DNA of 64,000 nucleotides from Holacanthus passer (Eukaryota; Chordata; Actinopteri; Pomacanthidae), in NCBI GenBank assembly GCA_025331565.1, contig JAFREQ010000091.1, forward strand, positions 814,001 through 878,000. The letters run 5' to 3'. Below the pieces are notes generated by a model. The model worked only from the letters and a program-made list of their open reading frames with translations. It ran no database searches and was not told the origin of the DNA. Position numbers and translations under genes: made by a program. Below are positions 48,180 to 58,829 of the stretch, in pieces (the stretch's first letter is position 1; each line of letters starts with the position of its first letter).

Positions 48180-48560
48180 CATTCTTGTCAACACAACGAC
48201 CTGAGAATAATACATGATACTGATTTCACGCTTACACCACAGGTTCCCCTACAGAGCAGGTGAGTCGATTAGATTTCAGAGTCCCTTGCTGCATTCATTT
48301 CAATATTAATGAGTAAAAACTCATTAGCCCATGTAACGTCTAACTGCTGAAAGACATGCAGTTCATACTAATGCAGCTCATGGGCTCATGTAAAGACAGG
48401 GAGGTTGGTCAGGAATGTTTGTGTAGAAATGTTGTTTAATGTGTTTGATGGCTTTATTAATGATCTCATTAACCAGACTGATTCTGTTAAACATGACAGG
48501 TTGATAATGCAAGACATCAGGCAGCTGATAGCCATGTTGACACAGATGGGTTTGCTCCCT
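48180..48560. promoter_or_regulatory. Candidate regulatory element with paired homeodomain palindromes
   Basis: Repeat-free block holding two inverted TAAT-core pairs. One is TAATGAGT at 48307-48314 against ACTCATTA at 48319-48326, with a 4-bp spacer. The other is TTAATGA at 48457-48463 against TCATTAA at 48466-48472, with a 2-bp spacer. Inverted TAAT sites 2-4 bp apart are the known binding arrangement of paired-class homeodomain dimers. A role as an enhancer is inference. Confidence 0.3.
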
Positions 48561-48601
48561 AAAAAACAGATATGAAACATCTGGGATCTGTAGTACAGAT
48601 A

Positions 48602-48646
48602 TGTGTTTGACACAGTGTGTGTCCAACACACACTGTGTCAAACACA
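48602..48646. repeat. 21-bp perfect inverted repeat with 3-nt loop
   Basis: The left arm at 48602-48622 (TGTGTTTGACACAGTGTGTG plus T) and the right arm at 48626-48646 are exact reverse complements, separated only by CCA. It could form a cruciform in DNA or a stable stem in RNA. A small open frame starts inside it, which is coincidental. Confidence 0.95.
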
Positions 48647-48649
48647 CTC

Positions 48650-49280
48650 TCAACTAATTTGCTGGGATGTGTGGGTGCAGAACATGAGCGTGTGAATGTG
48701 CACGCATGTGTGTATTGCTTTTATGTGTGTGTGAGTGTCAGTGTGTGTATTTTTTTGCAAACTCTAATTTGTACCTATGGCAGTGCATGCACGTTGGTGT
48801 GTGTTTATTTCGTCACTGTGACTGAACAGCTAGTGCAGGCCCCAGAGTTCTGTTCAAAATGACACATGTATGGAGCAGTGGGGGCAGCGAACTTGCCTTG
48901 AGCAGCTGCTCTGTCAGAAATGTAACAAAAGAAAAGGGCTGTGATTTGTGCACGCAGACTCACTGTCATGGCTGACCGGGACACTCGATGGAACTGAGCC
49001 ATTGTTAATGAAATTTGCTTCACCTCGGTTTTTCATGACAAATCGAAATGTCTGCTGTGAAAAAAGGCCTTTGCAGTCGATAACAGTGGCAGACTGACCT
49101 CTCAAAATTCCTTGTATTTTTTTTTTTTATTTCATACAGAGGTAGACAAAAAACAGTTTCATTTTTGCTGGCTGAAATGACAGCTGTCACTGGTAGATTT
49201 TGTAGGTAGCTGTTTAATGTTAGCTCCTAGTTCCATGAGTTGGTTGAAAATGGTTTCCCTGGTTTCTCACTTGTTTCAAT
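48650..49280. other. Unique noncoding stretch
   Basis: TG-rich at 48660-48800, with a T-run near 49119-49128. No feature recognised. Confidence 0.4.
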
Positions 49281-49289
49281 CCATCCATG

Positions 49290-49937
49290 TGTTACGCCCA
49301 GTCTAGGGGGTACTGAACGTAACACGAATAAGTCCACCCTTCGCCTGAATCCAACACATCCAAAACAAACACAACAATGTATAAACAGAAAAATAATTGA
49401 TTTATTCATACAAGGAAAACGAGATAACAAAAAGCGACTGAGAGTAACTCAGTGATATTACTTTGAAACTCAGGGGTGAGCCTAGGCCAAAACAACAAAC
49501 AAAAACCCAACTAAACTTTAGTTCCACTTGCCTAACAAAAACCAACGCTGAGAAAACAAAAACAGAATCTTACCTCCCTAACTAAACTTAAACAGGAGAA
49601 AATAGTTTACAAAAGGAAATGGCAGCTCACACCCATCAAAACGTTTTGTCTCTCAGGTCTCAGTAATCAAAAATGCCGGTTGAATTCATGCGAAGATTGG
49701 ACCACCCACTGCCTCTCCATGTGCCCCCTTGGCGACGTCATCCTTCCTCGTTATAAACTCATTCGGCAGTAGAGTGTCCAATCAGGGGCCGACCCTCCAA
49801 ACTGGCAACCAATCCTGCGCGCGGGACGGCGCATCGTTAGGTGGCAGACACCTATTGACATACACAGATATACAAAGAAAATACAAAGACAACACAACAC
49901 AACACAAAACGTACCACATACGACCGCAGTCGTAACA
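49290..49937 (-). mobile_element. Solo LTR (648 bp, TSD CATG)
   Basis: Termini TGTTACGCCC and GTCGTAACA form an inverted TGTTACG...CGTAACA pair. The flanking 4-bp duplication CATG lies at 49286-49289 and 49938-49941. On the minus strand, AATAAA (plus TTTATT at 49401-49406) lies about 110 bp before the 3' end, and a TTTATAA element (49751-49757) lies upstream. The presumed U3 (49760-49937) is GC-rich, with two inverted CCAAT boxes (CCAATCAGG, CCAATCCTG on plus) and CGCGCGGGACGGCGC. There is no internal coding region, hence a solo LTR. A decayed relative lies near 59.8-60.3 kb. Confidence 0.8.
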
Positions 49938-49944
49938 CATGACC

Positions 49945-50260
49945 CATGTGGAAGTCTTGGAAATAAAGGAGCAGCATTGTTTTTCAATGACAGTGTACAG
50001 CTGGTTATCCCTAGTAATAATGTACAGTGTTATATGATATAAAATCAGTTATTGAGTTATGCCCCTGAGAGATACTTACTTATACTATAGGAAAACATAT
50101 TGGACAAGCACATGGATCTGTTTGGAAAATGTAATGTAAATCATGGGTAATATTGGCTTGAGTTACAGGAGTATAAACTTGCCCAAATTTAATAAAGAGG
50201 ACAGAGCCACTGATGTTAGTTTGGCAGCATCCTAGATGAACAGGCCCACTGTAGGTAGTA
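49945..50260. other. Unique noncoding stretch
   Basis: Nothing recognised. Confidence 0.35.
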
Positions 50261-50264
50261 AGTT

Positions 50265-50747
50265 ACAACCCTGATTCCAAAAAAAAAAAGTTGAGACACA
50301 GTGTAAAACATAAATAAAACAGAATGTGATACTATTGAGTGTGTGTGTTTATTTGTCCTGTGTGTGGCCCTGCGATGGACTGGCGACCTGTCCAGGGTGT
50401 CCCCTGCCTTCGCCCTAAGTCGGCTGGGATAGGCTCCAGCCCCCCCGCGACCCTGCAGAGGATTAAGCGGCGTACAGATGTACAGATAATGGATGGATGG
50501 ATGGATGTGATACTATTGGAACAGTACAAAGACAATATATTTAATAAATTTAATTTTTGTAATTTTTGTAAAAATATATTAATTTGACTTCATCAACTTC
50601 TTTGATTTTTGTAAATCTGCTTGTTCAGATTTAGGTGGCAGTTTCAAAGCACATGCAAAACACATGCTTATATAAAGGATATTATGGGCATATTGCATTC
50701 TCTTTTTGTTCATGTTTTCCACGTTTTGTTTTTAAATTGGGGTAGTA
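50265..50747. mobile_element. Tc1/mariner-type MITE, interrupted by an RTE tail
   Basis: The left end ACAACCCTGATTCCAAAAAA, then AGTTGAGACACAGTGTAAAA and ATAAATAAAACAGAATG, is the terminal sequence of an abundant fish mariner-type element. The right end (CATTCTCTTTTTGTTCATGT through AAATTGGGGTAGT, 50695-50746) is its diverged inverted copy. TA lies at both edges (50264-50265, 50746-50747). No transposase is present. The region 50338-50504 is a later insertion. Confidence 0.75.
50338..50504 (+). mobile_element. RTE/Rex3-type LINE 3' tail (167 bp, 14-bp TSD)
   Basis: CCTGCGATGGACTGGCGACC, TGTCCAGGGTGTCCCCTGCC, GGGATAGGCTCCAGCCCCCC and the tail ATGGATGGATGGATGG are the standard 3' end of teleost RTE (Rex3-like) elements and the SINEs that use it. 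It is flanked by ATGTGATACTATTG at 50324-50337 and 50505-50518, a perfect 14-bp duplication typical of target-primed reverse transcription. The insertion is 5'-truncated and carries no coding sequence; the 82-codon frame through it is noncoding. Confidence 0.9.
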
Positions 50748-50749
50748 AA

Positions 50750-53055
50750 TAGCTGCATGCTAATATTTACAACTTACATTAGAGCAGACATAAATACAGT
50801 TTAATCCGTCCCTTACTTACTCGTGTGCTATACCTCAACCAAACAGCCATTCACAGACTGCAAATAATTTGAATTAGTTGGTAGAGCTGAGGAAATCCCA
50901 GCAGCAGTATAATAAAAAAAAGGTTAATAACATGAAGTAATGCACCCCAACATCCACAATACATCTGTATACACAGAGTCTATACAGCCTTATGGTCATC
51001 TTCTGTTGCTTCCTCATATTTTTTCTTTCCTTCCGTTCATGTACGAAAGATCTGCAAAGATCTTCACACTCACAGACTCTAGATAATATGTCTGTGCTTT
51101 TGCTATTTGCACACCATGACTGTCATTATCTGCGAGCCTCGTGATTGTGAAACACATTCTCAGTTCATAATGAAAATCTCAGAAAGTGTTGGTGCTTAGT
51201 GTTCCCCTGATTTGGGGTCAAGAGCATGCAATTTGTCACTCTCTGATTGAGTTTCTGGCAAAAATAAATAAATAAACAAACAAACAAACAAACAACAACA
51301 AAAAAACAGCTTTCCTGTTACAGGTTGCACTTCATTTTTCATACCTCGATTACAGTCATTTTACATGTGGTGGAAGATTAAAAAAAAAAAAATGCATGGC
51401 TGAAATGAAATGCAGCTGAAATGACCAAGAAACTGATTTACATGGATTTGAGTCTTTACCACAATGCAGAAGGTAAATTCAGCATTTCATTCATGATGAC
51501 AAAATCAGCACATGTCCCCATGTGATCAGAATTCTCAACTTAGAGGGAGGCTTTTCCAAAGGGACACAATCTCTTTTTAGCTTTGTATTTTTGTTTGTTC
51601 CTTCTGTATTTCTCTCTTTCTCCCCCACAGAGTTTTCTCAGTGTTACACTAGCTTTGTCTCATCTATTACGTTTGCCTTGCTGTGTCTCTCTCTGTCTTT
51701 TCATCTTATACTGACTCACAAGCTGTGTCAAACTTTTTTGTGTTTTCAGGCTTCTTTTATTATAAACCAACAGACACCAGGCAGTCTTCTAAAAAAATGT
51801 ACCCCCGATATCTCTCCATCTCAATCCCTCTGTTTTGTCTCTCTGTCTGCACACTGAGGCAGTGAGAAGCTCTTCTTAGAGAGGGTAGTCTCTGTCTCAG
51901 TCTCTCACTCTCTGAGTTGCAGGCGTCCCCTCAACTCGCTCTGGGATTCCTACGTCTCTGCTGGGACCCTCTCCTGCTGGTGGGTGTTGCTGTGCTCTTC
52001 ATACTTGATAAAAATAAAGACATCTGATGACTGTGTTTGTTAGAAACTTTCCTCTGGGGCCACCAGTTCTGCTGAAAACTGAAGAAAGGCTTGCTAACTT
52101 TAAAATGACTGTTTTTGTGGCCTTAAAAAATTGCGTTTCTATGAGTTCTATGACTCATATCTGGATGTTGACTACATTTATTATTTATACATATTATCGT
52201 CATCAGTGTAGACCTCTTTAGAGCCACAATTTAAATTCATAGCTTCAAGACAGTTAATGTTTGGATTGACAGAGACTCTTTGAACTGTACTATTCTTGTA
52301 AATCTGGGATCTAATTCATAGTGTTGCACAAGTTTTTCCTCTTCTTAAACTTGTACTTATGGAGACATTTTCAATGAGAACCTTTAGAACACAACTTTTC
52401 CAGCATCCCACAAAAGTCTGTGTAGTCAAGCAGAGGATGATAGAATGAAATGATTATTTTAGTTGGATGTTAAGAATAACTTTCTCCTCGAGTTGAATGT
52501 TTTTCCTGGTTGACTGGAACACTGTTACCTCAGCCAATAAATTTTACTTTTGTTCCCACTCTAATTATCACTTGTACCAGTTAATCACTTAATCTTTACC
52601 AAATTTGGTAAATATAACATAATTGTGTTAGAGAAAAAAAAGATCAGTAAAAAAAGAAAAAGCGCTAACATTAAAACAGTACTCCACCGATTAATACACT
52701 TAATAATGAAAATCCTTGTCATTGTCTTGCACCAACATTAGCCTCAGTGCAACTCTGCCAACAGAATTCCATCCGACAATGACTCAAGTGACATCACGTG
52801 AGGCAGTTTATCAGGCATCACACAGCTCTCTACACAGACACAAAAGGTTTTATATAACTTTGTTCACACAAGCAGTCGTACTCCCCCTGTGACACTGTAA
52901 AATCTGTAAAAGTCCCTTTTGAGGAAAAAAGTACAATAGTGAAAGTACACACGAAGGAAAATGTGCTCAAAAACAGAAACAGTTGCAAATGGCAAAACAT
53001 GTGAAAGAAAGGGGGGGGGAATCACAAAAAAGAAAACTACAAGAAAAGGAAGAGT
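50750..53055. other. Unique noncoding stretch
   Basis: An A/AAAT/AAAC-rich run lies at about 51260-51306. A pyrimidine-rich stretch at 51560-51620 gives an F/S-rich frame (51522-51857). 51890-52020 is high-complexity and ends in AAAATAAAGACATC, possibly a polyadenylation signal. No gene could be supported. Confidence 0.4.
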
Positions 53056-53063
53056 GCTTAATG

Positions 53064-53789
53064 TGTTATGGGGGCTGTGGTAGGACTCAAATGCAGCACA
53101 CTAGAACAGAGTGAGTTGGTAATGTCCTTTATTTCCAAAAAAAAATCTTTGTTACGTAAACTCAAACTGAAGGAAGGGCAGTAACACAGAGGCAGTAATG
53201 GCACACCATGTGGGGTAGTGTCCAGGGAACGCCATAACAGCCACAGAGACAGGCAAACAGAAATGGAACTGCAGAGACAGAACTGGTACAGAAGGCTTAG
53301 GCCAATACAGAGTTCCTCGAGGCAGGTAAATCAGGAAGCAGGCGAGGTTGGCAACAGTGAAATATCCCAAAGGGATAGCACAATAGTTGAACATCAAAGA
53401 TTGGACGACAGTCTGGCTGTGGGTGAATGTACTGGGGTGGCTTATATAGAGTCCTGACTGCTGATGAACACAGGTGAGTAGATGAGGTGGGAGTGTCAGC
53501 AGGTGAGGTGAGGCAGAGGCGGAGTCAGTGGAAAAATACTGGGAGTGTGTAGAACTATGACAGGCAAACAGTGAAAACAGTAACAGGTAAACTATGACTA
53601 TAACTGACAGAACTATGACAAGACTGACAGAATTAAAACAGAGACTGAAACTAAGGCAGAGAGACTGAACACAGGACAGAGACAGACTAACACAGGACAG
53701 AAGTGAGGCAGGTAGGAAAGTGATATGGCAGGACTGTGACTGAATAAAAACTGAGACTGAGCAGAGGCCTGGCTGGCTGAACTGCGACA
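53064..53789 (-). mobile_element. Solo LTR (726 bp, TSD TAATG)
   Basis: Exact boundaries: TGTTATGGGGGCTGTG on the left and GAACTGCGACA on the right, with the 5-bp duplication TAATG at 53059-53063 and 53790-53794. On the minus strand it reads TGTCGCAGTTCAGCC at its 5' end, TATATAAG (plus 53441-53448) and then AATAAA (plus TTTATT, 53128-53133) about 65 bp before the end. This is a full U3-R-U5 order with R near 310 bp. Same family and orientation as 22501-23178. The longest open frame of the window (257 codons, minus, 53152-53925) runs through it and past its edge, and is not a gene. Confidence 0.85.
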
Positions 53790-53799
53790 TAATGTGCAA

Positions 53800-54355
53800 A
53801 TGCTTTATTATTTTATTTCTCCAGCTACAGCTACTACAGCTATATACTGTACTCTCTGACTGTTTCCTAATTTTTGTATTTGATTTTATGGTATGTGGCT
53901 GGACACTTAGGCCATTTGGCACCATAAATAAAATTCTTATTTACAACAGTAATAGAAGAATGTATTTCTAAATTAAGTATGGTCCATTACAGTACACTGA
54001 AGGCCAAGTGTAGTGACATTGCTTTCATTCAGTGAGGACAGGAAGCAAAGATGCTGACTGGGTTTTGCAGTGCATCGTGCGAGCTAAACGTCCATTCATT
54101 GGAACAGTGCTTCCCTGTGCAGTTCACTGCCTCGTGAACTTTGAAAAGCACTGTCACTAAAATCCCCAAACAGGCTCATTATCTGCGTGCGACTACATTC
54201 AAGGTCTGAGATCATACAGTTTTTATGGGGCTGCATCCTTTAATTTGGTGAAATCAAAGGAAGGTAGGAGGGAGACAGAAGAAAGACAAAGCCAGAGAGA
54301 GAAAGAATGAAGAGTGATAGCGCAGCACAGCATGGAGCGAGCGAGAGAGGCACAT
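53800..54355. other. Unique noncoding stretch
   Basis: 54050-54260 is high-complexity and repeat-free; a GA-rich patch follows at 54260-54350. Nothing assigned. Confidence 0.35.
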
Positions 54356-54357
54356 GT

Positions 54358-54790
54358 TAAATTATTCTCTTTTGATTTACAATAATAAAATTATTTGATC
54401 AGTGGAATATGTCCCCATTTTCTCCCCCTGTGGGCACTGTACCACCAAATATCTCCCACTTCTGTGAGTTCCAAGGCTGAGAGCCCAGGCGAGGGGGGAC
54501 AGAATTAAGAATAAAACAATATTTGCTCCAAAGTTAGCACTGCTCAGCCCTGGAGAATGAAGAGTGGGCTTTTTTTGTTTGACTGCAAATCTTTGAATCT
54601 ACAAGAATATGTGTCTGTTCTTCAGAGCCACCTGGGTGAGATTAAAATGCGGAGATTTTTCTGTATGCCTTTCAAAACAAACTGCACTGCCAAAACATAT
54701 TTAAATCCATGGAGGTGGATCAGGATCTTATCAATAATTAGAATGTCTTCCAGTTTGCCTTTAAATCCACACTTCTAGCACCTCCCTGTT
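54358..54790. promoter_or_regulatory. Candidate conserved noncoding element
   Basis: A long repeat-free block. It opens with AT-rich homeodomain/SOX-like words (AAATTATTCTCTTTTGATTT, ACAATAATAAAATTATTTGA) and continues through balanced unique sequence to TTATCAATAATTAGAATG (54728-54745). A 73-codon frame crosses it without a domain. Regulatory function is inferred only from composition. Confidence 0.22.
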
Positions 54791-54799
54791 TCTTTCCCC

Positions 54800-56920
54800 A
54801 TGATGTAGGCTTCCCATCTTACTTTGTATTTACAAGCTACAGTTAAACCAACTAGCAAAGAAACTGAATCTAATTGTTGGTCATAAACGCGGTCCTAAAT
54901 AAGATGGTTGATCTGTGGCAATATGATCTCTATCTGATGAGTTATCTCAGAATTCACATGACTTTGGCATACAGTGCAGCTCTGTCATGACTGCTGCTGA
55001 AACAAGAGCAGAGGGGAACTGTCATAGGGGCGAGGTGTATAACCGAGAGACTGTAGAAATTTGAAATGTCAGACAGTGAATAATTTAAAGCCTTGCTTCA
55101 ATGCAAACATGAACAAACAAACAAAAAGTAGTAAAAAGTCAGCCTCTATATTTCAAATGCAGAATCTCTGGAAAAGTTCAGCAATGCATAGATGGTTTGT
55201 TACTATCAAAACTCTATACTATGTTGAACAATTTAAATAATGAATAACGCTATCCACACTGTGCCAGCTGTGTGTAAAATATGCAGGTGTTTGGAGGCAG
55301 AAATACAAGTGTACATAATCCATTAAAACATGGACAGTGCTTTTGGCTGTACAATTTATACGTATAACTGTTTGCACTTATTTTTTTTAAAATCATTTAT
55401 CTGCTTCCCCCGGCCATTATTCCACCCTACAGTACCCTGGCACCCTGGAGCTGTATGTGCTGCAGGTCTTACATTCAGTCAGGTTGGGTCTGGAAATGAT
55501 TTACAGAGGCAGTTGTGTTTATGAATCTGGATCCATGCAGGACACCTGGACTCGTGGGGCGGCCGCAGCAGTTGAACTTCCTTCAGGTGATTTTTGAGTC
55601 TTAAGATTTTTTTTTTTCTTTTGTGAATATATTTCAACAGTCCTTTTTATTACCGTTATCATTTCTGTGTTCTATCCTCAGGAGGTGACGGTACGTGAAA
55701 AGAAATTGTGGTTCTCACGTGGGCAAAAAAGCGTTTGAAACTCTGTAGTGGTGAGTATCGGCCTAGTTCAAGTGCTCATCGGAGCATCAGAAATGGTCTA
55801 CACCGAGCTGAATAGAAATTATGATAATAGAAGTAATTTTATGTCCAAAGTTGAAACAATTATATGTAAAAACATTCAACCATATTGGCCTCAGTACTGA
55901 CCTATATTCACAATTGCATGGATGTTAGCGTATGCTGCATTTAAACCTTAAAACAAAGTCGTTAGTCATAGATTGAGAATGTGCCTGAATGTGAGATTAA
56001 AAACCTTTTGCTTCATGCAGTTACACTTGTTTCTGGAATTTCTTCACTTAAGGCAAGAATACAAAAAAATTCCACTTTTTCATGTTAAAAATACATGTTT
56101 GATTTCAAGATTGCTCAAGCAGCTGAAACCAACCATGTCACTAAACTGCCTTTACTAAACGCAAGAATTCAACTTCAGTATAAACTATATTTAACAGCTT
56201 GGTATTTTTTGCCTTGCTGCATGGACAGTTTTATTGGAGGCATCAGAAAGGTCTCGAGCATAAAAGCAGGTCATTGACTAAGAAAAGGAAGAGGGGAAGG
56301 TGGCCCCTTATTCAGAAAGAGAGGCTGAGGGAGCTTTGGAGACGGCGAGCAGTGGGCCTTATAAAAAGGCCGCGCTGAATGAACGAGCAGCAGTGAAGAA
56401 ATCGGGAGAGAAAGAAAATGGAAAGAGAGAAAGAATAAGAGAAAGACAGAAAAGAGAGGCTCTCTTTAATAGAGCCTTATGAAAAGCTTTGTGAATTGCC
56501 TCTGTCTGTCTTTCCCACACAGGTCATCACAGAAAAGTCCTCTCACTTGAAAAGGAGCTGGTGCTGAATAGACTCAAAGTCCACTTCAGTCTGACGAAGA
56601 AACATTCCTGCTTTTTTTGGAGGAGGGCCGGAGACTCGATTTCAAGAGAGACAAAGGGGGAAAGAAAAAACAGCCAAAAATGGATGCAATAAATAGAGGT
56701 TAGAGGAAAGATGAAGACAGACATGAGGGGGCAAGGGGAAAACAAGAGTGAGAAAATGGGAAAATCTCAGAAAAAGTGCAGAAAAGAAAAATCAAGGACA
56801 TGAAAGCCCTGTAATTCCATTTCTTCAACAAGGCATTTTTTGTGACTGCAGCTGGCCTAAGCCTGTTACGGGAAAGAGATTCAATAGTAAAGTCCTAAAC
56901 TTTATAGTGTAGCTGCAGTT
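54800..56920. other. Unique noncoding stretch with purine-rich part
   Basis: T-run near 55608-55618; purine-rich 56280-56480 and 56640-56790. TTATAAAAAGGCCGCGC at 56358-56374 has a TATA-like look, but no transcript can be supported. No repeat recognised. Confidence 0.4.
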
Positions 56921-56929
56921 GGAAGATAG

Positions 56930-57209
56930 CAGAATGGTTGAGTGGTTACACAGACCAAAGAGCAGCACTTTGAATATGAATGTGGCTGCATAAATCAGTG
57001 CCCAGTCAAATAAAAATGGTCTTTAAAATACCACACATACACAGCCTCACACACACTTTTTAAGTAGTTCAAAACAGCGCTTTCTCCCAATCATGCAAAC
57101 ATGCACACAAATGAGCATGCATTTGCAAACATGCAAATTTATTCATTTGCTCAAGCTGACACACAGTTTAGCTCAGCCAAAATACTCACACATAAACTGG
57201 CTCCAATGG

Positions 57210-57237
<28 letters not shown>
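56930..57237 (+). mobile_element. Possible tRNA-derived SINE with poly-A tail
   Basis: AGAATGGTTGAGTGGTTACA (from 56931) resembles an RNA polymerase III A-box head of tRNA-SINEs. CAGCACTTTGAATATGAATG could be a worn B box. The block ends in a 28-nt A-run at 57210-57237. No flanking duplication was found, and the middle is not recognised. Confidence 0.3.
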
Positions 57238-57239
<2 letters not shown>

Positions 57240-57240
<1 letters not shown>

Positions 57241-57535
57241 TTATAAAGTCTTGCTCTGCAGACAATCAAATGTGAAGGGTCAGGATGAATCACAACTGAA
57301 CATAACAGTTCTTCCAGTTCTTTAAATGTGGCATTAGACAACACATAATTATGGGGAACATCCTGTTTTTCTTACATCTAGGAACACATTTTTTAAAAAA
57401 AAATGAAAGAGCCTCCTGGGTGAAAGCCTTTCGATGAGTAGGAGCCTTGTGTGCTTGACCTGATGGTGAATGCTTTGTAGCTTGGTAATGACGGAAAATG
57501 GTGGCAACATGGTGTCCAAGGCTCCTTTGACCTCT
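57240..57535. other. Unique noncoding stretch
   Basis: Nothing recognised. Confidence 0.35.
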
Positions 57536-57539
57536 TTCA

Positions 57540-57800
57540 CTTTCTCCTCTCACTTCTTGGCTGTGGATGACATATCAAGAGGACCTGACAAAGATCCATT
57601 CACATTTAAATATTTCACCCCCGAATGCCCACACTGACTTCTCTTTATCTTTTAGATGACGTGAATGGCAGCAGCCTTTTATTGAGAAAAAAAATCTTTC
57701 ATGATTTGGGCTTTTCATCTGGTTGGAAATGTCAAAAGGGGACACAAAGTTCTCTTCAAGCCGATAAACATATTCCGAGGGGAGAAAAAAGGGGTATGAG
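57540..57800. promoter_or_regulatory. Candidate conserved noncoding element
   Basis: Repeat-free and high-complexity, with GGATGACATATCAAGAGGAC, CACATTTAAATATTTCACCC and TTCTCTTTATCTTTTAGATG. The last is a possible 3' splice-site look-alike, but the frame beyond it closes quickly. Composition-based call only. Confidence 0.18.
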
Positions 57801-57899
57801 TATGAAATGAACACAAATTGGATGGTCAAAAGATCTGTAATTTGGCTGGAAGTGTCCTCCTTTTTTCTGTCATCAATGGCTTTGAGCTCTGGGAATGGC

Positions 57900-58455
57900 A
57901 ATAACAGCTGACCCTGTACGTGTCTGATTCAACTTTTTTGGACAAAAAGAGTGAAAGCTGGAGTTAACCAAGGTCTCAATAAATGACACCCACTGACGGA
58001 CCTCAAGTGAACTGCACTTTATCAAAATCACTGACACAAAAAGACCATTGTGCGAGAAGAGAGAGGCCCATTTTGTGTCACATGGTTAGGATGAAGTTTG
58101 GGTTTTTTTGTTTTATTTTCAATCATTTCATTTCATATATAAAATCTACATTAGTTTAAAGGTTAAGCAAGTGATCTGAGTTTTGACAGCAACAGAAGAC
58201 TACAATCATTTTCTGCCATGCAGCTCTATAATACAAGAGCTAATACATGGCAATGAGAGATTTCTATATATATTTATATATGTTTTTTACTGTTACTGTT
58301 CCACCACCTGAAGTCCTTTCCTTCTGTTTTCCACCAAAACATGTGACTCCACTTTTCCATGTATAAATCTACACAGTTCACATTATCCTTGTAACAACGC
58401 CAATGTTGTTTGTTAATGCATATTGTTTGTCTTGTGATTTTCTGGCAACACAGCT
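57900..58455. other. Unique noncoding stretch
   Basis: No feature recognised; TATATATTTATATATG near 58265. Confidence 0.35.
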
Positions 58456-58463
58456 CATTAAAG

Positions 58464-58828
58464 TGTAAGTTCACATTTTTTCAAGTCTGAAGGTTAGTCT
58501 TTTTATCACAAAATCCACTTTATGTTTCCCCAGACAGTGTTTCACTGACGAGCCGTGATGAAGGGATTGTCACACAAAGAGAGAATTTAGTAATGAAACG
58601 ACTAACTTTGGATGATATCAACAGGATTTGTCTAACTGTTAAAGCCTCAGACCAACTTCAGATAAACCTTGGAATACATTTTTTGCAGAACCAGAATGAT
58701 TTTTTTCCCTCATCGCTTAAACTGGCAGTACATCAGAAAAGTTCACATTAACAGGAGGAATGATTACAGCATGAAAAACATATGGGCACCTGACCTTGTT
58801 GTAAAAATTGAAAAACTGTGAACCTATC
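58464..58828. mobile_element. MITE with short imperfect TIRs
   Basis: The left end AGTTCACATTTTTTCAA (58468-58484) is inverted as TTGAAAAACTGTGAACC (58808-58824), with 2 mismatches in 17. Internal words (GGAGGAATGATTACAGCATG, ATATGGGCACCTGAC, CTTCAGATAAACCTTGGAAT) match a recurrent fish repeat I recognise by memory. There is no coding sequence. The target duplication could not be fixed. Confidence 0.55.
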
Positions 58829-58829
58829 C

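Noticed and set aside
53152..53925. 257-codon minus-strand open frame, the longest in the window
   Set aside because: It runs through the solo LTR at 53064-53789 and across its edge; composition is S/V/C-rich and no domain is visible. An LTR with no internal region cannot supply a gene here.
56350..56400. TATA-like TTATAAAAAGG as a host promoter
   Set aside because: No downstream transcript structure or coding exon can be supported.
57620..57810. 3' splice-site look-alike followed by an open frame
   Set aside because: The frame is 61 codons with no domain and no paired donor could be argued.
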